Assembly: GCF_964204645.1 (NCBI RefSeq)
Contig: NC_134026.1
Span: forward strand, 11,684,450-11,748,449
Reading direction: 5' to 3'
Source of the DNA: Tubulanus polymorphus
Lineage: Eukaryota; Nemertea; Palaeonemertea; Tubulaniformes; Tubulanidae
Length of the DNA stretch: 64,000 nt
Below are positions 41,076 through 52,404 of the stretch, piece by piece. The notes under the pieces were generated by a model, which saw only the letters and a program-made list of their open reading frames with translations, ran no database searches and was not told where the DNA came from. Both the position numbers and the translations under genes were made by a program. Numbering within the stretch: position 1 is the stretch's first letter; every line of letters begins with the position of its first letter.

Positions 41076-42300
41076 TGGTCAAGTTTACATCTTCTAAATG
41101 ATAACGTCATTTGAAGCCCAAAACCTCCGGGAAAACTCTCAAAACTTCTTCAGCATGAAACAAGTTTATTAATCATGATTTTGTTAAAAATTAATGTGGG
41201 AGCTAGTTTTAAAAACTACTATAAAGTTTTCAAGTAAACGTTGCCATGGGTACACATAAAAAATTCCCCATTTCTGGCGTAGTTAGTTTCATAACCATAA
41301 ACTATTAAGCCATTATTGGCAGTACACTTGTTATATAGGCCTATGAGGATTCCCCCACCCACTTAAACGTTTTCCCTAGTGTCGACACGGTACTTTTTAG
41401 GAATAGAAAAATTAATTTGCTGAGGTGAACGGATGTGTAAATATTATATGTTAAAAATAGAAATAAAATTATTATTATTATTTTCATTCTCATAAGACAA
41501 ATCAATCATGGACGTATAAACTAGTGTATCTAAAATCTAGTTTATAAGTGTTGCCCATGGTCTTAACTTGTCTAATAAAGCATAGAAGGGTTGAGGGATA
41601 TATTAGCAGACTGTGACTGCATATGATGTTGGTTAATTGAAGGTAATTTACATCTTCAATGCCTCCCAGCTAATTGGACTTGTGATGGATAGTGATTGAA
41701 TGAATTGGTGGTCCCTGACGTTACAACACTCAAAATAGATACAGCCGTATTCAGACTCATTTCAAAATACAAAAAACATTTTCGAAACAATTTGGGACAC
41801 ATGTATGTATATATTTATTACATAGAATAGGGCCTACAGGTATACAGAAAGCACCGAATTTAAGTACTGTTGCCATCGGAAATTCTGTATATTTAGGCCT
41901 ATATTTAATTCTTTCTTGAAGCCTGGAATGGATCAATGAGATTAATTTTTCGGCCAAATATACAAATGTATGCCAGCAGAAAAGCGATGATGTCATAATA
42001 GGGACTCCCATTGAAATAAGCACTATAAAAAGCACCTGTAAAACTATCTATGCTAAAAACGCCTTTTCTAGCGATGTAGTTTTAAACTGTAACAGCTGAA
42101 AACGGGGGAAATGGCATTTTTTAAGAACAAACCAAAAATGGCTAAATTGGCAGAAGCAGTTTAAAACTGAGTGATACATAAACGGCTGATTCTGCCGTTA
42201 TTGGCGGAAAACACCAAATTGGCAGAATAAGCCGTTTTTGGAAAGTGTTCCCAACTGCTAAGTCTAACCAGGACTAACGTTAGTACCAACCACAGGGGCT
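41076..42300. other. Non-coding interval
   Basis: Contains the inverse copy of repeat I (about 42115-42250) and TAGGCCTA words. I see nothing else. Confidence 0.35.
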
Positions 42301-43405
42301 CGTATCTATGGAAGCCCTGAAACGACATTACGTTTTACGAATTACGTCCTTAAACAACATTACGAATTCGTAAAATTTATGAATTACAAGTTACGAATTA
42401 CGTCTTACGAGTTACGTTTTACGACTTACGTTTTGGGCCCTTACGTATGGAAGTCCTTAAACGACATTACGAATTACGTTTTACGATTTACGTTTTACAA
42501 ATTCAAGTTACGTTAACGATTTACCATATGAGCTCCCTGCATTTCGTATGTCGTGTGAGGTCAAGGTCTTATACAATTACGTTTTACAAATAACGTTTTA
42601 CGAATTAAACGTTTTACGAATTACGTTTTACGAATGTTTTCCATTGACATATTGGCTATTGCTTCAACAGTTTTTCGGAAAAACACGGGCTTTGCAATGA
42701 AGTCGAATCATGACGAAGAATGAATCTGACTGAATTTATTTTGCATTTCGAAATATATATATATATATATGTATATATCAGTAGTAAAATTGAGGGAGTT
42801 TCGTATGCATTTTCTATTACAATATAGAGTAATAATGAGACCAAGGAAGTCAAAAAGTGACTTATGATAATTTCAAGTGATTAAAAGTATGGAGATTCCT
42901 GCATATGCCCGGATTCATTAATTAATAAATTACAAACCCTGACACTGTCCTGTTTGGCAAGCGCACGATGATTAAGACAATACAAAACTGGAAATTATTC
43001 GGGGTTCATGGAGATAAAAAGGAATTTGACTCCATATCGGTGCGGATACAATTGTGCAATTGTTACAAATGATCAGAACAAGTCTTAGCTTTTAATAATG
43101 AAAATATATATATTTATATTTGAAAGCAAAGCGTTTGGACTGCAAAGTCATCCATCATCGTTAATAGTTGAAGCATTCGGCAAATAATTACAACCGATCA
43201 CATTACAGTGCTGCCTTCTGCCTGTAAGCTACGCAAAGTTATTAATGACACGGAGAGTGCACCACAACCTTGACCTCTTGTGATAAATTGAACCGAAATG
43301 TAGTGGTAAATGGTTGCCCAAAACGTAACTCGTAAGACGTAATTCGTAAAACGTAGTTCGTAAAATGTAATTCGTAATGTCGTTTAAGGGCTTCCATACG
43401 TATCA
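42301..43405. mobile_element. TIR element J with ACGTTTTACGAATT repeats in its ends
   Basis: The left end (42301-42660) starts CGTATCTATGGAAGCCCTGA and runs into many ACGTTTTACGAATTACG words. The right end (about 43315-43405) is the reverse complement of the first ~90 bases. The ~600-bp centre is non-coding, with an (AT)n at 42755-42770. Probably a MITE-like element. Confidence 0.65.
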
Positions 43406-44487
43406 GAGTTATAGGTAATGTAAAAACAATAATCTGTTAATCCAATGTCTATAGTATAGACATATATAAAATAGGGGGCTAACGATGCTCACAAACTACT
43501 CAAATTCAGTCACTTACTATTTCATTATTTCTCATCCAATTTCGATAATCCAGGCATGATATGAAAGCTAATAGCTTCCTGCTTATAATGAAACTAATCC
43601 CGTTAACTTCCAATGAATATTTCGTGAATTATTTGTCTTTGAACGCAAAATAAGGCCCGAAATCGCCAGGACAGAAAATGCTATGATGCTGGTTTTTGCA
43701 GATTTCAAACATTAAAACGAGTTTGATGGGAAATCCTTCACCAATTTTGATGATGGAGGGCTTCAAATGCGCAAAAAATTTGAAGAACTTGGGAGCTTTT
43801 GTCCTGATTGGTCTGTAAATGATAATTAAAAACCTCCAATGAAACCCAATTTCTCACCAAGTTTGTACCGGGTCACTCCAGCAGGTATTCACGTGAACCT
43901 GCGGTATCGTCTACCATTTTACTTCCGGGTTTTATTTTAAGATCTAAAATTGTATTTCAATATCGATTTCTGTGAAAGTGAAATCTTTAGTTGATTTGGT
44001 TTTTGGGAGGAATATCTTTATTTGCACTACAGAAAATATCAGTGCTAAGTCCAGGAAAGCTTTTTCTCAAATCGGATGGATGACCTTGATATGCTAATTA
44101 GCCATGTGCTCAAACTGCAAATTCAATCAAATTTTATTCTGCAAAAAATATCAAATCTAATTCAATTTTACTTTATTGAACAAGGTTAAACAGCAAATGC
44201 ATTTAAATTTTGCTTTATTGACCAAATTTCAGAAAATTCAATTCTATTCCACATTTATATCAATTAGACCAAGGGAAAAGATTAGTCTGAGGTATTTGTT
44301 CCTGCCAGCTCCAGTCGCTGTCTGTGCTACTTATGAAAACACGATTGAATTGTGTAAATTATTAGCCTGGGATTGACTAGTCTATGAGCTGGGCCGTGTA
44401 TTTGGACAAATTTAACCCACAGAATGCATCATTTGCCATTTTGTTAAAAGCTGACAGGCTGGCCGCAAAGTGCCCCTTGGGGCTCTT
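43406..44487. other. Non-coding interval
   Basis: I see no convincing frame, RNA or repeat structure. Confidence 0.35.
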
Positions 44488-44878
44488 GTTGATTTCTCAA
44501 TTTTCTTCAATTTCGTCGTTTCGTTAGTTTGTGTTGTTGTCCTGGCCTCAGTCCACAGGTGCCAGCACGTTCCACAAGTTTTCAAAATGGCCCCCGTTGA
44601 GTCGACGGAAATTTACTCTTATTTTACGGCCGATTTGCACATGGATTAAGATCGTCAGGTGAGGCGTTATATGTATCAAACAAACAATGAATCTGTTGTG
44701 TGTTGATTACAACAAAAATTAGACGGATATCTCAACAGACTACGGAATGACAGGCAAATTACTTTTCAGTCAAATTGGCTGACGAAAATTGACTTGAAAA
44801 ATGACCTTCCCATTCCTGACTGGTTTGTGAAAATATCTGATCTTGAAACTGAACCACAGACAGGTTACTGACTAATGT
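44488..44878 (+). repeat. Dispersed repeat C, copy 2
   Basis: Direct copy of 30590-30980. Both copies end at GTTACTGACT. Confidence 0.8.
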
Positions 44879-46242
44879 GTAGTCTGAATACCAGTCATTA
44901 CGGGTTTCCCTAACGTATGTCGCTTAACTGATAAACAGAGGTTAACTCATTGCAGATTTCACAGTACTAGGTACCAATATCTACTTGCAAACTTTTGACT
45001 GAGTGCTCGTATATGAACAAAACAAAAAGGAGCGAACAAAAAGTCAACAAAACGTCTTACGTTCGATAAAAAAACTGTGCCCGGCGCTCTTTTGTAACCA
45101 TTGATTTGAACCGCCAGTGTTCTAGATTCTTATTCACTGCGCTTGGTGTGCAACATGTGATACTCTGGCAGTCAGTGATAATGTGATACTCCTGGAAGAG
45201 TAGTCTGAATACCAGTCGTTATTATGGGTTCCCTACAACGTCTGACCCTAAACTGTCATATAGAGGTTAACTCCTGTTCATTGCAATGCAACAACTGATT
45301 TTAATGTCAAATCAAACCTTGTACTCAAATGAATTAAGTAGTTAACTTATTTACTTTGAAAACATGCTTTATGTTAGGCCTAATATATTTGATGATTTAA
45401 AGTAGGAACCGGGGAGTTTATTGATTTGATTTGAATTGAATTTATTGCCACAATCAGGATTTTCAATACGGACTCAATTGATTGAGTGTGAAAATGTAAT
45501 ATGTCTCCCTTAAATAATCCTAAATGTTATCTTTTGTTGATAAAACTCATTAATTTTGGTTAGTTATACCTTAAGAATTTGAAACAGGAATAATATCTGC
45601 TTTGGAATCGATGTCAGTCCAAGTTCAAGTCCGAATCCATAATTTACATTCCCATCGTGCAACACGAAAAGCCGCCATATTTGTTATGTTGCTTCACTTC
45701 AACTATTTTACGAGGCGACTAGTCAAAAGTTTTACGACTTATCAAAAGCTAATAAGGATTATCAATTTATGCTAAAAACAATATTTAACTTCCATCTGAT
45801 TACAGAACAGTCAATTTGAGGTAAGTTACGGCTGTATTTCCGTCAAGTACTGTATCCTATCCTATGGTTTTTGTCAATAATTTCTGAGTTTGGATTGATT
45901 GCCAATGGTTTTTCTATACGACCTGGCCCTGCGGTATTGCATTTACCCACCGGCAAAATCCGCCATCTTTTTTCTTGGCGTTCTTGCTTATGAAAGCGTT
46001 TGATTTATAAGGGGTGTAATAGATGCTCAAAGCCTCGTCCCTCAAAATGGGGGATGAAAATTAATCTTGAGCACTTGGGAACGACAGCTAGGTACTAGAC
46101 TACTCAGAAGGGTTACGTTGTTACGAAGTTCCCTACCCTGTCACTTTCATCCCAATTGGTACTCGGCATATTCACTTTTGCATGCACTTATGTTTTAGAT
46201 ACACCTTGTTTAAAGAAGTGTACATATGGTGGATACCTCAAA
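44879..46242 (+). other. Upstream region of the Hook-like gene
   Basis: Should contain promoter and 5' UTR, but no TATA or CpG-rich core is obvious. Two similar ~60-bp segments (TAGTCTGAATACCAGTC) occur near 44879 and 45200. Confidence 0.35.
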
Positions 46243-46281
46243 ATGGATAAAGACTTATTATGTGAAAGTTTAATAAAATGG
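46243..46281 (+). CDS. hook: Hook-family protein, coding exon 1
   Basis: AAAATGG start context, then MDKDLLCESLIKW and a perfect donor GTAAGT at 46282. Only 13 codons, phase 0. This is the usual beginning of Hook proteins, where the Trp ends the first helix of the N-terminal Hook domain. It joins in frame to the exon at 60308. Intron 1 is 14,026 bases and holds several mobile elements. Hook proteins link dynein/dynactin and cargo to microtubules. Confidence 0.88.
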
Positions 46282-47410
46282 GTAAGTGTGCAATGAAATC
46301 AATGTTGATATTGAGAATATGCCAAAATTGACATAGGCCTACCACAGGCACTTGAATATGGGCTTTGGCCTTGTCGCTGTGTTTAAAATGATGAAGTTTA
46401 CCGTGATCTACGATAAAAAATACACCGGGGTTGCCGTCCTAATTATCCATGATGCAACTGTTTTACCCATGATCCAATGCGCGCTCCTCGCCGATACAGA
46501 AAGGCAGGAAATCAGTAATGCTTAAATCTAACCGCAAGTATCGGGACAGCAGACGTCACAGCAATCCCGAAGAAGCATTTGGTTATTTCCATTAGAGCAC
46601 TCATGCCCCATCATCTGGTGGTCGCACTTCCGGTGAATTTTCAAAATCAATTTTGTTGCTGGTTAAAATATTTAATGGAGCTAAATCAGTGTCAATGTTT
46701 CCAAAAAATCATCTACAATTGAAATCATGGGCCCTCCTCATATTTCAGGATAAAATTGACATTTCGGGACGAACTTCATCGTGGGTAAATTCATTATAAA
46801 ACATGGTGGATTATCGAAGTAGGAATAACATAATCGCTGGTGAATTATTACATGTTTATCCAATTATCAAAGCCCATATTCATGTACCTGTGGGCCTATT
46901 AACTTGTCAGTAGCTTCAATTTTAATTGTATAAGCGTAAGCCCTTGAGGAGCTAATAGTATTGTGTCATAATATTCCTCATGAACATACATGACATGTTT
47001 GTGTTAACCAAATCTCACAGATTTTACAATCAATTGAGTTAGATCTGATCAACGAGGTTGGATACGCTGCAATTAAAAGTTCTCATTGTAGAGAATTTGA
47101 ATTGACTGACTGGTCACACAATGCAAATGATAAAGGAAAACAGAATCTTGATTAACTAAATATACTAACTAAATTATAAATATATACAAAACCGAAAATG
47201 ATATAATACATGGTACCTAACATGGAATTAGCCTTAATTACTGAAGGAAAGTCCTGTAAATTATACTTTACCCAGGTTAATTGAGGCCCAGGTCCGGTAT
47301 GATCAAGAGTGCCTGGACCGTGAATGCGCGGCACTATCCTAACCAGACAACCTTTAAATTCAACTCCTGATTGCTCCAAGAAGATCCAATTTGGGACTGC
47401 TACCATTTTG
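46282..47410 (+). other. Start of Hook intron 1
   Basis: No repeat family, gene or RNA recognised in this part of the intron. Confidence 0.35.
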
Positions 47411-48626
47411 TTAGCCCACTTGGGACTTTGGTCCCAGCGGGCTATTGCGTTCACTTTTCGTCCGTGGTCCGGAATCCAATTATTTTTGAAGTTTTGAAGA
47501 CGCTTCAAGGTAACGTCTTGATATTTGGGTTAAACATGTATCTACCCTAGACACATCTTCAGCCCCAAAACTGGCCCTGTCAGAATCAAGATGGCCGACT
47601 GGCAGCCATTGTTGTTCGCCAAAATCAGCACTTTTTACACATTTTTAAACTTTTTGTCGGAAATTTTGAAGACGCTTTGATCAATTACCTTGATCTTTCG
47701 GATATATGCGAATCCCCCCAGGGCCCATCAGCATAACAAAATTGGGTTGATCGGACTCAAGATGGCCGTCCTATGACCTTTTTAGTGGCCAAAAATGTTA
47801 ATTTTGGCCCGAATTCTGAGTCCTGTAGCTTCATACTGGTTTGCCATTTCTCACTGCAATTTGTGATGGGTATTCTTTGGAAAGGGATGTTTTAATTGGC
47901 GGCCATCTTGGTGTCACCAGTACTCATTCGTAAGTGGGAAAAAGTTTTTCCGCATTATATTGATACCTAAGCATATTTTGCTACCACAATCAATTAGAAA
48001 GTTGTAGCTCATAACGTGTTCTATGATTGTGGTGAGTTTCAAGGTAATTTTGATTTGATTTTGATTTTGTATATGGCCACCAGGGGGCGTTGAATAATAC
48101 AATATCTTAGCATTTCTTTATTATATTTGTACCTATGCATATTTTGTAACCACAATCAATTGGAAAGTTGTAGCTCATGACATCATCTATGATTGTTGCG
48201 AATTTTAAGGACATTAGTTATTTTATATGGTCACCAGGGGGCATTGAATAGTATAATAACTTAGCATTTCCTTATTATATTGGTACCTAGGCATATTTTG
48301 TTACCATGATGATTGCAAAGTTGTAGTTCATGACATGTTCTATGATTGTGGTGAGTTTCGAGGTCATTGGGTTTTGAATATGGTCACCAGGAGGCGTTGA
48401 ATAGTAGAATAACTTAGTATTTCCATATTCAATTGGTAACGAGGCATATTTTGTTATCACAATCAATTACAAAATCGTAGCTGCTGACATGTTCTATGAT
48501 TGTGGTGAGTTTCAAGGTCATTGGTTTTTGTATATGGTCACCAGGGGCGTTGAATATTGAAATTGTTAGATTGTTGAGCATTTGGAACCACTTCCCAAGT
48601 GGGCATGGTGTCCCTGGACCCCTAGT
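47411..48626 (+). repeat. Repeat family G, copy 1, with internal ~155-bp tandem units
   Basis: Starts TTAGCCCACTTGGGAC and ends TTCCCAAGTGGGCATGGTGTCC...CCCCTAGTT; GCCCACTTGGGA and TCCCAAGTGGGC are exact subterminal inverted repeats. About four units (ATATTTTG ... CTATGATTGTGGTGAGTTTC ... GGTCACCAGGGGGCGTTGAATA) lie at roughly 47960-48560, the CTATGATTG words being 153-166 bases apart. Non-coding. Confidence 0.8.
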
Positions 48627-48682
48627 TTCAGTAACATTTTCCATTTTAAGGCAGAAAGCACCTGTCCCGTCTCTTGATAATG

Positions 48683-49030
48683 TTTTTTAGCCCACTTGGG
48701 ACTTTAATCCCAGCATGCTATTGCAGAAGTTAATAAGACGCTGTATTGTAATTCTTGATATTTTGGTTACACATGTATCTACCCTAGACACATCTTCAGC
48801 CCAAAAACTGGCCCAGTCAGAATCAATGAACGTTGAACTTTTTGACGGAAATTTTGAAGACGCTTTGATCAATTACCTTGATCTTGTGTATATATTTGAT
48901 TCCCAAGGGCCCATCAGCAGGAGAAAAATTGGGTTGATCGGACTCAAGGTGGCCGTCCTATGACCTTTTTTGTGCCCAACAAAGTCACTTTTGACACAAA
49001 TTCTGAGTCCTGTAGCGTCCTATGATATCA
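48683..49030 (+). repeat. Repeat family G, copy 2 (3'-truncated)
   Basis: TTTTTTAGCCCACTTGGGAC start and the following 330 bases match copy 1, with a deletion near 48810-48840. It stops at TCCTGTAGCGTC. Confidence 0.75.
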
Positions 49031-50106
49031 AATTACCGATGCTTGATCGGAAACTACTGACAGAGAAATATTCATTAAAACTGCTGATATGAGCTTATTT
49101 TTACCGGTTTCTTCACGCAGAAATGCAGAAACGCAGAAATTGGTGTGTTAATTCTACGGACAATTTTTAGGTTTCATTAGAGCCGCATGAAGTCGAAACC
49201 TGTCTGTGGTTTGGTTTCACGATCGGATATTTTTACAAACCACATGTTGGTATAAGCCCATCCGATTATAAAAAGCTTACCACTAAGCGATTGGGTAACT
49301 ATTAACTAAGCTGCATGCAAACATATTTTTACTACAGCTGTATACAAACGAATTTGACCTTCCAACTCACTCACTCTGCTTGCTTGTTACGATTTGGTTG
49401 CTGAGAAAATAAACATTTTTTTCTCATCAGTGGGCTATTTATTACTACGAGTTTTGTTCATTGTTTATCTGTTAATCTGTAGATGGAGATGCTCGCAAAT
49501 TGATTTAAGTGTCTAATTGAGAGAAAAAATCTTTCAAATTTTCAACAAATCTTTTAAACCGCAGCAATGTATCTTCGATATGATAAGTTTCCTTTTTCAT
49601 CGGTAAATGATTTCCTGAGATGCTGAGTAATATATTTGCAGGTTATGCATAAAACTCTTGGACCCCTTCCAAATCTCATGATATGATTGGATTTTTTTGT
49701 GAGTAAGATAATAGGCCTATCTACATTTTTTCGAAACTGTTGTCGGCACGGTTTTGTGCTTCAGCATTGGGTTTTGAATGAATTCTTAAGAAGCAGAATA
49801 TTTAATCTTAGTATTTTTATTCAATTGTAAATCATTCATCGTGGCTCAGAACGATTGTGAATTTGGCTATGTTGTCTGTATAATTTCAACAACACAGTAT
49901 AACGGGAATGATTACTGAAATTGAGCTGGATAAAGTAAAATTCAATTTAGCTTTATTGTCCGTAAAATAAACACACCAATTTCTGCATTTGAAGAAACCG
50001 TATTTTTACTGAGATAAACATGCAATACTACTGATGTTGAAATTTTGGGGTTAGCAGGTCTGTATACCCAAGACAGGTATTATTTAGCCAATTATGACGC
50101 AATAAG
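49031..50106. other. Hook intron 1, no gene
   Basis: Apart from an inverse fragment of repeat C (49196-49247) I see nothing. Confidence 0.35.
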
Positions 50107-50178
50107 TGGCCATCTTGGTGTCTTCAGTGCTCATTCGTAGGTGGAAAAAAGTTTTTCCATATTAGGCCTGTTAATACC
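50107..50178 (+). repeat. Repeat family G fragment left of the Gmr1-like element
   Basis: GGCCATCTTGGTGTC...GGAAAAAAGTTTTTCC matches copy 1 near 47903-47950; the sequence resumes with the ATACC duplication after the element. Confidence 0.7.
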
Positions 50179-50500
50179 TGTTACGACCAATTGAGAATCC
50201 TCTGGAAATCTTGTTGCGAATTCCTTGAAGTCAAGTATTAAAGACCAACGACTTCCACATTTCAGATAACAGCAATTTATTTTACGTAGTACTGGTCTGG
50301 CCGTAACTCTCGAACTGCCTGCATGTTCACAAAACCAGATATTTATATTGAAGACCGTGACTGTGAACAGACAGTACAGTTCAGTGGTTCTTAGCACACA
50401 TTATATATAGAAGTTATACAGACAGTTTAACAGAGAAATATGAATATACAAGATAGAATACCATGGAGATTATATACATTTCACATACATGGACATAACA
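50179..50500 (-). repeat. 3' LTR of the Gmr1-like element
   Basis: 322 bp. It differs from the other LTR at two positions that I can see (CTTGAAG/CTCGAAG and CCAACG/CCAGCG). In element sense a polypurine stretch (CCCTTTTAAGGGGGGGGCG) ends just before it, on the + strand at 50501-50520. Confidence 0.95.
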
Positions 50501-50658
50501 GACGCCCCCCCCTTAAAAGGGTCAGTCAAATTTATTATAGCACTTTAATAAACTATAGAATGAACTGCAAAATGTTCAGCCGTTACTCATTAAGACTTAT
50601 TATAATTCAAAATTCCTTCTTCAAAATTCAATCATCACAGTAATAGACCTAAGTACAA

Positions 50659-52404
50659 CTAGATTCTGGAAAGAGCGTCGGCTATCACATTATTCTTGCC
50701 ACGAATATGATAAATCTCAAGATTGTATTCCTGTAACATAAGACTCCATTTCATCAATCTTTTATTACGGTTACACATTGACTTCAGAAATGTTAACGGG
50801 TTGTGGTCCGTAAACACGAGTAGTGGAAACTTTCTCATGGATGTATACACATTAAAATGTTCAAGAGCGAGTATAAGTGACAAACATTCTTTCTCGATTG
50901 TCGAGTAATTCAATTGTGCACCAGCAAACTTCTTAGAATAATAACATACCGGGTGCTCAATACCGTTTTCATCAGTTTGAACTAATACCGCACCCGCGCC
51001 AATGTCGGAAGCATCCACAACTAATTTAAATTGTTTGCCGAAATCAGGTGCTAATAAGACAGGACTACAAGTTAACAAACTCTTAACAGATTCAAAAGCA
51101 ATCTGACACTCTTTGGACCAGAACAATTTAACGTCTTTCTTCAGTAAATTCGTTAATGGTTGAACTACTGAAGAAAAGTTTCTGCAGAACTTTCTGTAAT
51201 ATCCAGCCATTCCAAGAAATCTCATGATACTTTTTTTATCTATAGGAACCGGATAATCAATAATAGTTTGAATTTTAGCTGAAATTGGTTTGACATGTCC
51301 TTGACCAACTACGTGACCCAAGTATCTAACAGTCGCTTTTCCGAATTCACTCTTAGATAGATTAATGGTGAGATTAGCAGCAGTCAGATTTTGGAACAAA
51401 CCACGTAATTGTTCGAGATGTTCATTCCAATCGGTAGAAAAGACAATAATGTCGTCCAAATAGACAATGACACACACTAACCCTTTCACAACTTTATTCA
51501 TTAACCTTTGGAAAGAAGCGGCCGAGTTTTTCATGCCGAAGGGCATAACCTTATACTGATACAACCCATCCGGAGTTACGAAAGCAGATATCTCTTTCGC
51601 ACGGTCAGTCAGTGGAACCTGCCAGTACCCTTTATTTAGATCAAATTTCGACACAAATTTTGCTTTGCCGATTTTGTCAATAAGATCGTCAATTCTAGGC
51701 ATCGGAAAACAATCTGTTTTAGTAAGTGAATTAACTTTCCTATAATCAGTGACAAAACGCCACTTACCGCCAGGTTTAGACACAAGGATACATGGTGAGC
51801 TCCACTGACTGTCGCTAGGTTCTGCTACTCCTAATTTCAGCATTTCGATCACTTCTTCCTTCATGATTTCTGCTCTTTCAGGATTTAGACGGTAATGATG
51901 TTGTTTAACAGGACGAGAATTACCAACATCAACATCATGTTTAAGGAGATCAGTTAAACCAGGCTTTTCTGTGAACAAATGTTTATACTCAATTAGTAAA
52001 TGATTTAATTGAGCCTTTTCGTCAGATTCTAAATGCTCCAAATGACAACTAATCTTTTCAAGAAAATTATCACTAGTTACAGTTTCCTTAACATTGTTAC
52101 TACCCGAACTAGAACGGTCCAAATAGTTATCAAATTCACAACAATCATCATCAATTTCATCTAAACTATTTACAGTTTGAACACTAGAATACGATTCTGA
52201 GACTAACGGTCGGTTTAAAGACATGCAAGATTCCACTTTCTCATTATACGGTTTAAGCATATTTATATGACACAATTGCAATTCTTTTCGGCGATCAGGA
52301 GTTTGTATTAGATAGTCAACATCATTTAATCGCTTTTGAACTATGTACGGACCGTGGAATTTAGCAGTCAATGAATCGGTCCGAATAGGGAAGAGTACTA
52401 AAAC
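50659..52404 (-). CDS. pol: Integrase tail, reverse transcriptase and RNase H of the Gmr1-like element
   Basis: Continues in frame from the TAA at 52405. It opens with the rest of the GPY/F module (AKFHGPYIVQ). The RT follows (KWRFVTDYRKVN, then FVSKFDLNKGYWQVP, with VYLDDIIVFS near 51445-51467), then RNase H (FKLVVDASDIGAGAVL, VFTDHNPLTFL), ending at ADALSRI. RT downstream of integrase confirms the unusual order. The Met at 52371 is internal and need not be a start. No further lesion. Confidence 0.93.
   Translation of the reverse strand, partial: VLVLFPIRTDSLTAKFHGPYIVQKRLNDVDYLIQTPDRRKELQLCHINMLKPYNEKVESCMSLNRPLVSESYSSVQTVNSLDEIDDDCCEFDNYLDRSSSGSNNVKETVTSDNFLEKISCHLEHLESDEKAQLNHLLIEYKHLFTEKPGLTDLLKHDVDVGNSRPVKQHHYRLNPERAEIMKEEVIEMLKLGVAEPSDSQWSSPCILVSKPGGKWRFVTDYRKVNSLTKTDCFPMPRIDDLIDKIGKAKFVSKFDLNKGYWQVPLTDRAKEISAFVTPDGLYQYKVMPFGMKNSAASFQRLMNKVVKGLVCVIVYLDDIIVFSTDWNEHLEQLRGLFQNLTAANLTINLSKSEFGKATVRYLGHVVGQGHVKPISAKIQTIIDYPVPIDKKSIMRFLGMAGYYRKFCRNFSSVVQPLTNLLKKDVKLFWSKECQIAFESVKSLLTCSPVLLAPDFGKQFKLVVDASDIGAGAVLVQTDENGIEHPVCYYSKKFAGAQLNYSTIEKECLSLILALEHFNVYTSMRKFPLLVFTDHNPLTFLKSMCNRNKRLMKWSLMLQEYNLEIYHIRGKNNVIADALSRI

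Noticed and set aside
52371-52373. Independent start of an RT gene in the Gmr1-like element
   Set aside because: The preceding codons in the same frame, back to the TAA, continue the integrase GPY/F module, so this Met-like codon is internal.
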